From positions 1 through 8,529 of the forward strand of contig JAFCBY010000044.1 in assembly GCA_017610485.1 (NCBI GenBank): a stretch of DNA of 8,529 nucleotides. Reading direction: 5' to 3'. The stretch is from Candidatus Falkowiibacteriota bacterium (GTDB lineage Archaea; Iainarchaeota; Iainarchaeia; Iainarchaeales; GCA-2688035). Of this stretch, positions 4,931-8,529 are shown one piece after another. The position numbers were made by a program, and so were the translations under genes. Every line of letters starts with the position of its first letter. Positions within the stretch are counted from its first letter, which is position 1. Under the pieces are notes generated by a model. It saw only the letters and a program-made list of their open reading frames with translations, did not search any database and was not told where the DNA came from.

Positions 4931-5554
4931 TTATCTTCGTTGTCTTTTTATTAGTTTTTTCTTTCTTTTAGCCCTATCCTTTGATGCCACTAAAGTTCCA
5001 GCCAAGGCACCCATAACTGTTCCAAAAGCTATGGTTCGTCTTTTACGGCTAGCAGCCCTTTTTCTATCAAACTTTCTGAAGATTGGTTCAATTTCTTGGT
5101 CATAGTGTTTGTTAAGAGCATTAATTCTTTGCATTAGTTTTTCTGAAACAGCTTTTGGATTTTGTTCTAAGAAACTATTTATTGCCCAATGACTTGTTAT
5201 TGAAGCGAATTTTGAAGCTTTACCTTTGTTCATCTCTCTGGTCATTTGTGGGATATAAATTGAATTTGGGTCTTTCTTGAAATCTGCAACTACCGAAATT
5301 CTTTGGCCTCCAGGGGATCTTACCTCTCCAGATCCTTTAAAAATATCTTTTGCAAGTAGTCCCTCTTTTCTAAGCGCTGTAACAACGTCATTTACGTCTG
5401 CTGCATATTCTTGAAAAGTTCTTAAGTCTTCAGGGCTTCTTTTTGCACGCGCGCCAGTAATCGGAACTTGCGAGCTGACAAAATAACCAACCGCTGCTGA
5501 AATTGCCAAAAATTGTGCAATAGCCCTTGCTTTTGCTTTCATAGCCTTAACCAT
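4931..5554 (-). CDS. Membrane protein of unknown function with two terminal anchors
   Basis: The product is 207 aa and its family is not recognised. Residues 11-30 (AIAQFLAISAAVGYFVSSQV) form a hydrophobic segment after a basic start (K3, K6, K8, R10). A mostly polar region follows (about 31-172). A second small-residue-rich hydrophobic stretch, IAFGTVMGALAGTLVA (175-190), is followed by a strongly basic tail (KDRAKRKKKLIKRQRR). By the positive-inside rule both ends would be cytoplasmic and the roughly 140-residue middle outside. That middle has many charged residues and no Cys, so no metal site is suggested. The ATG at 5554 is 10 nt after the predicted transcription start; an ATG at 5542 is possible. 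The gene is alone between repeats R7 and R8 and one of the most AT-rich in the window. A role in cell-surface interaction or the envelope is a guess only. Confidence 0.7.
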   Translation of the reverse strand: MVKAMKAKARAIAQFLAISAAVGYFVSSQVPITGARAKRSPEDLRTFQEYAADVNDVVTALRKEGLLAKDIFKGSGEVRSPGGQRISVVADFKKDPNSIYIPQMTREMNKGKASKFASITSHWAINSFLEQNPKAVSEKLMQRINALNKHYDQEIEPIFRKFDRKRAASRKRRTIAFGTVMGALAGTLVASKDRAKRKKKLIKRQRR

Positions 5555-5563
5555 TCAACTCAC

Positions 5564-5595
5564 GATATAAACGTATTCTTTTGTCTATTTATATC
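5564..5595 (-). promoter_or_regulatory. Promoter of the membrane-protein gene with an 8-bp inverted repeat
   Basis: On the minus strand GATATAAATAG (5595-5585) is an excellent archaeal TATA box about 36 nt before the ATG, which places the transcription start near 5564. GATATAAA is repeated inverted as TTTATATC at the start-site end (+ strand 5564-5571 and 5588-5595, 16 nt apart). The arms are AT-rich, so chance is more likely here than in the Fic case. Confidence 0.55.
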
Positions 5596-5665
5596 TTCAT
5601 TCTGAAGTTTTAAAATGTTGAACATAAGCTTTTTACAGGTTTTTGGGACAAGAATAAATGATGTG

Positions 5666-5725
5666 GGCTTCAAAGAGGAAATAGACAGTTAACCGAAATA
5701 GAAGGTTCGGCGCCCAGTCGGGGCA
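5666..5725 (+). repeat. tRNA 3'-end-like repeat, long M form (R8)
   Basis: This 60-nt copy aligns with 1725-1787: GGCTTCAAAG, GACAGTTAACCGAAA, GAAGGTTCGG, then CGCCCAGTCGGGGCA. R2 has three extra bases before TTAACC. It separates the membrane-protein promoter from hicBA, and the hicBA TATA box begins 5 nt after it. Confidence 0.75.
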
Positions 5726-5730
5726 ATATG

Positions 5731-5740
5731 TTTTTATAAT
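5731..5740 (+). promoter_or_regulatory. TATA-like box for hicBA
   Basis: TTTTTATAAT lies about 36 nt upstream of the TTG start at 5772, predicting a leader of roughly 10 nt. A palindromic TGCGCA (5743-5748) between the box and the start could be an autoregulatory site, as HicB antitoxins often repress their own operon. The sequence support is weak. Confidence 0.4.
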
Positions 5741-5771
5741 GCTGCGCACAATGTCTAATTTAGTGGTTTAA

Positions 5772-5984
5772 TTGAATTGGAAAGTTGTTTTGGAAAAGGA
5801 TGAAGATGGGTGGTTTACTGTTACGGTCCCATCATTGCCTGGATGCATTAGCCAAGGCAAGACAAGAGAAGAAGCACTGAAAAACGTTAAAGAAGCAATA
5901 GAGTTGCACGTAAGTGCTTTGGCTAAGGAAGGCATTCCATTGAAACAGAAAAGCAATGTTGAAATGGTAGCTGTACACATATGA
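5772..5984 (+). CDS. hicB: HicB-family antitoxin
   Basis: The 70-aa protein has the HicB fold signature: VVLEKDEDGWFTVTVPSLPG (5-24), then GCISQGKTREEALKNVKEAI (24-43), and a tail rich in VEMVAV. This is the degenerate RNase H-like domain that covers the HicA toxin's RNA-binding face. At this size no separate DNA-binding domain (HTH or ribbon-helix-helix) is present, so any autorepression would need the complex or another factor. The start is TTG at 5772; the only nearby ATG, at 5751, hits a stop after six codons. The stop overlaps the hicA ATG (ATGA), typical of a co-translated toxin-antitoxin pair. The gene order is antitoxin first. Confidence 0.9.
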   Translation: MNWKVVLEKDEDGWFTVTVPSLPGCISQGKTREEALKNVKEAIELHVSALAKEGIPLKQKSNVEMVAVHI

Positions 5985-6187
5985 AGTTGCCAACTATTTC
6001 AGGAAAGAGGCTAATCAAAATACTCTCAAAGAAAGGGTATTGGATTAAAGACCAAAAAGGAAGCCACATCCACTTAAGACATTCAACCAAAATGCCAGTA
6101 ACTATTCCAAACCATAAAGTAATTTCAAAAGGGACCTTGAAAGCTATTCTGAAAGCCACCGAACTGAAACTAGAAGACTTAAAATAA
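5981..6187 (+). CDS. hicA: HicA-family mRNA interferase toxin
   Basis: The 68-aa protein is a complete HicA, a small dsRBD-like fold that cleaves or sequesters mRNA and slows translation. The diagnostic segments are GKRLIKILSKKGYWIKDQKG (8-27), GSH with the catalytic His at 29, IHLRH (30-34), VTIPNHKVISKGTLKAILKA (40-59) and a final helix. The conserved GSH is intact, so the toxin should be active when freed from HicB. It ends only 4 bases before repeat R9, so the pair fills its unit almost completely. HicA/HicB pairs commonly stabilise mobile regions or act in phage response; which applies here is not visible. Confidence 0.93.
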   Translation: MKLPTISGKRLIKILSKKGYWIKDQKGSHIHLRHSTKMPVTIPNHKVISKGTLKAILKATELKLEDLK

Positions 6188-6191
6188 ATTG

Positions 6192-6211
6192 TTCAAATCC
6201 CAGTCGGGGCA
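6192..6211 (+). repeat. tRNA 3'-end-like repeat, L form (R9)
   Basis: TTCAAATCCCAGTCGGGGCA is identical to R3, nearly 2.7 kb away. The bases before it (AATTG) do not form a T-stem. It is the last copy and marks the right border of the island, before convergent native genes. Confidence 0.8.
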
Positions 6212-6266
6212 ATTATCCCTACAATTCGGTTAGATTCACTTCTTGAAACTGGGCCCATTGAGCCTT

Positions 6267-6284
6267 AAGTTTTATTTAAAACTT
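6267..6284. terminator. Possible bidirectional terminator hairpin
   Basis: AAGTTTT (6267-6273) pairs with AAAACTT (6278-6284) around ATTT. It lies between convergent hicA and the five-cysteine gene, and the + strand beyond it is T-rich. The stem is weak and archaeal termination mainly needs T-tracts, so this is tentative. Confidence 0.3.
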
Positions 6285-6309
6285 GCACTTTTAGTTTAAA
6301 TCCGGGAAT

Positions 6310-6654
6310 TTACTTTATTGGCCTTCCTGACTTCAAGTGTTTTTTGAAGTCGAAGAAGTCTGCTTCCATGAACTTCCTCTGGCACTTTTCCTTGGCGCAC
6401 AAAACCATGTACTGCTTGCACATGTCACTGTTTCCAAGGCATTTTAGGTATTTGCAGGTCTTCCAGCCCGGCACAACATGTTCCTGCTGCGCCACAACCT
6501 GGTCTGCCTTGCTTATTTCGGCCATTTTTTTCTTAATTTCCTGCCTGGGGGTTACTCTGGCGTCAATTATTGTGGATTCTGCCTGCGGAGAAACAGTTGT
6601 CTTCGCGACAGGCGTGTTTTTCCTGGCTTCAACAACAAAATGAGCTAAAGGCAT
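6310..6654 (-). CDS. Small five-cysteine protein, putative metal binding
   Basis: The product is 114 aa and its family is not recognised. The N-terminal 60 residues are polar and probably flexible, with Pro, Thr, Gln and Lys. The C-terminal third is compact: WKTCKYLKCLGNSDMCKQYM then VLCAKEKCQRKF. The five cysteines (67, 72, 79, 86, 91) are spaced C-x4-C-x6-C-x6-C-x4-C, a symmetric arrangement that could bind zinc or an Fe-S cluster. No His completes a standard zinc finger nearby. The ATG at 6654 follows a TATA-like box at leaderless distance, and the gene starts 42 nt after the herA stop. It may therefore be transcribed both with herA and from its own promoter. Base composition matches the HerA operon rather than the island. 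Confidence 0.7.
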   Translation of the reverse strand: MPLAHFVVEARKNTPVAKTTVSPQAESTIIDARVTPRQEIKKKMAEISKADQVVAQQEHVVPGWKTCKYLKCLGNSDMCKQYMVLCAKEKCQRKFMEADFFDFKKHLKSGRPIK

Positions 6655-6673
6655 GCTTAATTAATGACTAAAG

Positions 6674-6684
6674 TACTTAAAAAA
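6674..6684 (-). promoter_or_regulatory. TATA-like box for the five-cysteine gene
   Basis: The minus strand reads TTTTTTAAGTA, centred about 25 nt before the ATG at 6654, between it and the herA stop at 6697. This suggests an independent leaderless transcript. Confidence 0.4.
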
Positions 6685-6696
6685 GGTTTCGCTAAT

Positions 6697-8241
6697 TCAA
6701 AGCAATTCGGCTGTCTCGGCATCGCGCTGCTCACTGCCCTGCTCAAACTCGACCGCGGCCTTTTCCAAGGAAATTTCGTGCTTGCTCTCCTGACTTTTCC
6801 TCTGCCTGACCTTGAAGAAGAGCGGAAAGTGTGTTGCCTCTCCCACAATCAGGGCTTCTCCAACGCGGAGGGAGGTAATCATGTCAGTGCTTTTTCTGTC
6901 AAGACCTTCACTGCTTTCACTTATGTGTTTGAGGTCATAGGGGTTTGTGATTCTCAGAATAATATTTGTATTGCATTGGCTAAGGGCAGTGGTATCCAAT
7001 TGCACAGGCCTTTGGGAGACAAGGCAAATCGAGGCGCCAAACTTTCTCCCCTCCCTTGCAAGCGTCCTAATAATACTTCTGCTGATTGCGGCCTCGCTGC
7101 TCACCTTCTCAGGAGCCCACTGATGGGCTTCCTCGAAAACCATCAGGAAGGGCGGCACCGCCTTTCTTCTCCTCTCGTTGAAGATTCTCTGCGCGAAATA
7201 GCTTACGATTACCTGCTTCTTTTTGATGTTTATTGTGTCGCTCAGGTCTATTACTGTGAGCTGGCCTGGCTTTATCAAGTCAACAATGCTTGGCTCGTCG
7301 GTCTTTCCAAAGAGATGGAGCTCGTGCAGTGAGCCAATCCAGCCAAGCAGCGGCCCCTTTGAGTTCTCCTTGATGGACTCGTCCCTTGCAATTGCATCCC
7401 TTAAGTCATTGAGATCAAACGGGCCAAGGCCATCCTTCATCTGCTTCTTGAGGTCTGCCAAAATCCTCCCAAGGTCTCTTTTCTGTGGCCCGGACAAGCC
7501 AGGAATGATTCCTGCTACAACGCCAACGCTCAGCTTTGGAACGCCAATTTTTATATTCCGTGCCTTTACAAGCCTTGTTTGCTTGCTGTAGTCCTTGTGC
7601 TCTTTGTCCTTTGGCGGAATTGCAAAGCTGCTGTATTCACCGTGCGGGTCAAAGACAATTGTTGCAAGCCTGCCCGCTTCCTTTTTCCGCTCCAAAATTT
7701 CTTCCATAATCACCGCAGTCAGGAAGCTTTTTCCAGAACCGGATAAAGCCAAAATCGCCAAGTGCTTTTTAAGCAAGGCGGACATGTTGAGCTTTACAGG
7801 GAGATTGTGGTGGTCTATTTCCCCAAGCAAGAGGCCTGCTTCCTGGTCAAAGTTCAGGAAGCGCTGCAGATTCTGATTTGAGGCAATTCTTACCCTTGTG
7901 CCAGGGCTTGGGGGAAAGGTCATTCTCTTGATCGTTGTTTCGGAGAAGTGTCCAAGCGGCCTTGTCTTTGCCACAAGGTACTCCCATTCAGCAGTTGGAA
8001 ACTGCTCTGACATCGCCGTGCCACTGCTTTCAAACTCTTTTACCGAATCAGCCCTTTCAAAGTAGCGGTTTGTCTTGTAGACGTCGTTTACCAGGGCAAT
8101 AATTGTTCCGCCGGAAAAATCCATTTCAACGAATTGGCCCTTGTGAACCCTTCCCTTGTTTACCACAAAGTCAAGGCTGCTTGGGTTTGGGGCCTCAACA
8201 GTACTGATTACAGTTCCTATTTCCTCGCTTTTCTCCGGCAT
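6697..8241 (-). CDS. herA: HerA-like ATPase / DNA translocase (DUF87)
   Basis: The product is 514 aa from the ATG at 8241. An N-terminal HAS-type beta-barrel (about 6-120: IGTVIST...GQFVEMDF...IALVNDV) precedes a FtsK/HerA-family motor. Visible motifs are Walker A ALSGSGKSFLT (165-175; Ala replaces the usual first Gly), FDPHGEYSS (about 197-205), Walker B FLMVFEEAHQWAP (365-377), TLAREGRKFGAS (393-404, probable arginine finger) and SQRP (409-412). HerA forms a hexameric ring that pumps DNA and works with nuclease NurA and with Mre11-Rad50 in archaeal end resection. Neither partner is visible in this window. A GTG at 8253 overlaps the upstream stop, but GTGAT, 8 nt before the ATG, looks like the Shine-Dalgarno site (pairing with ATCAC in 16S), so 8241 was preferred. 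A general DUF87 ATPase is the alternative. Confidence 0.88.
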   Translation of the reverse strand: MPEKSEEIGTVISTVEAPNPSSLDFVVNKGRVHKGQFVEMDFSGGTIIALVNDVYKTNRYFERADSVKEFESSGTAMSEQFPTAEWEYLVAKTRPLGHFSETTIKRMTFPPSPGTRVRIASNQNLQRFLNFDQEAGLLLGEIDHHNLPVKLNMSALLKKHLAILALSGSGKSFLTAVIMEEILERKKEAGRLATIVFDPHGEYSSFAIPPKDKEHKDYSKQTRLVKARNIKIGVPKLSVGVVAGIIPGLSGPQKRDLGRILADLKKQMKDGLGPFDLNDLRDAIARDESIKENSKGPLLGWIGSLHELHLFGKTDEPSIVDLIKPGQLTVIDLSDTINIKKKQVIVSYFAQRIFNERRRKAVPPFLMVFEEAHQWAPEKVSSEAAISRSIIRTLAREGRKFGASICLVSQRPVQLDTTALSQCNTNIILRITNPYDLKHISESSEGLDRKSTDMITSLRVGEALIVGEATHFPLFFKVRQRKSQESKHEISLEKAAVEFEQGSEQRDAETAELL

Positions 8242-8249
8242 AAAAATAA

Positions 8250-8426
8250 TCACTCACCAATCTTTCCCTTTACTTCCTTTGCAAACTCTTCATTGCCGCT
8301 CAAGCCAATTCCCTGGAAGCCGCACTTCGCACACTTGTACTGGTCGCCCAGCTTGCCTCCAAGCAGCCAGCGCATGTCGGTTGAGCCACAGGAAGGACAT
8401 ACAATGAATTGCTTTTCCTTTTTCAT
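8250..8426 (-). CDS. Small zinc-ribbon protein
   Basis: The product is 58 aa from the ATG at 8426. CPSCGSTD (Cys 10 and 13) and YKCAKCGF (Cys 32 and 35) form a classical two-knuckle zinc ribbon with 18 residues between knuckles. A short acidic/basic tail follows (GNEEFAKEVKGKIGE). The ribbon may bind DNA, RNA or a protein partner; no specific family is assigned. A GTG at 8435 could add three residues, but GTGA lies 5 nt before the ATG and acts better as the ribosome-binding site. The stop codon (8250-8252) reaches the GTGA segment that precedes herA, so the two are translated in tandem from one mRNA. This suggests an accessory role beside the HerA-like ATPase. Confidence 0.8.
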   Translation of the reverse strand: MKKEKQFIVCPSCGSTDMRWLLGGKLGDQYKCAKCGFQGIGLSGNEEFAKEVKGKIGE

Positions 8427-8431
8427 AAAAA

Positions 8432-8529
8432 TCACTTCTTTTTTTCCCTGCCAATGTTTTTGGTGAAAACAATATTGTCTGCATGGCGCTGCTTAATTGA
8501 AATATTGAATCTCTTGGCCAGATGTGAAA
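8432..8529 (-). CDS. C-terminal end of an unidentified protein (partial)
   Basis: In the frame ending with TGA at 8432-8434 the minus strand is open to the window edge and gives 31 residues: SHLAKRFNISIKQRHADNIV then FTKNIGREKKK. The stop is only 5 nt before the ATG of the zinc-ribbon gene and overlaps its GTGA ribosome-binding site, the same tight layout as zinc ribbon to herA, which supports a real operon gene. The basic LAKRFNISIK stretch could be nucleic-acid binding. The family is not recognised from this fragment. Confidence 0.5.
   Translation of the reverse strand, partial: SHLAKRFNISIKQRHADNIVFTKNIGREKKK

Noticed and set aside
644..6211. Classical integron with attC sites
   Set aside because: Repeats bound single-gene units, but no clear attC core boxes or integron integrase are seen, and the conserved part is tRNA-3'-end-like. 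A distant functional analogy remains possible.
6664..7876. + strand frames opposite herA
   Set aside because: Shadow frames without family features; the minus strand has the Walker motifs.

Overview
The window looks like a piece of an archaeal chromosome, probably from a DPANN-type lineage. The evidence is archaeal/eukaryotic-type information genes (ribosomal protein S17e, RNA polymerase subunit K/Rpb6, an inactivated-looking family B DNA polymerase, a HerA/DUF87 ATPase). In addition, TATA-like boxes lie about 25-30 nt upstream of several start codons, giving leaderless or short-leader transcripts, and GTGAT-type Shine-Dalgarno sites occur in the operon at the right edge. The lineage was not tested by any search.

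Left edge (1-600): the 3' end of an SMC-like ATPase on the + strand converges on a tight minus-strand rpoK - rps17e pair. Middle (about 600-6300): an accessory island of small units, each with its own promoter. In order: a Fic protein (+), an inactivated PolB-like gene (-), a multi-HTH protein with a sigma-70-region-2-like C-terminus (+), a two-anchor membrane protein (-), and a HicB-HicA toxin-antitoxin pair (+). Right edge (6310-8529): a minus-strand operon of an unidentified partial gene, a zinc-ribbon protein and a HerA-like ATPase, followed by a small five-cysteine protein that seems to have its own promoter.

The main discovery candidate is the punctuation of the island. Nearly every intergenic gap from 644 to 6211 carries a same-orientation copy of a sequence that reads as the 3' end of a tRNA gene (T-loop, 3' T-stem strand, 3' acceptor strand, discriminator A), although no intact tRNA gene is present. 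There are two forms. The L form is TTCAAAYCCCAGYCGGGGCA (R1, R3, R7, R9). The M form is about 60 nt, contains TTAACCGAA, and ends in GCGCCCAGYCGGGGCA (R2, R8, with degenerate copies R4 and R5). They nearly alternate around the AT-rich genes, as expected from serial insertion at, or cassette exchange between, tRNA-3'-end-like attachment sites. Three of the promoters between repeats also carry 8-bp or longer inverted repeats around or beside the TATA box.

The island gene sequence (Fic, HTH, membrane protein, HicBA) is visibly more AT-rich than the PolB-like, HerA and rpoK/rps17e genes. The AT-rich genes are therefore the likely arrivals, and the PolB-like gene may be native DNA caught between insertions. 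The gene content (Fic, HicBA, a repetitive HTH regulator, a basic membrane protein) suits a stabilisation, conflict or defence island, but no complete known defence system or integrase is seen here.
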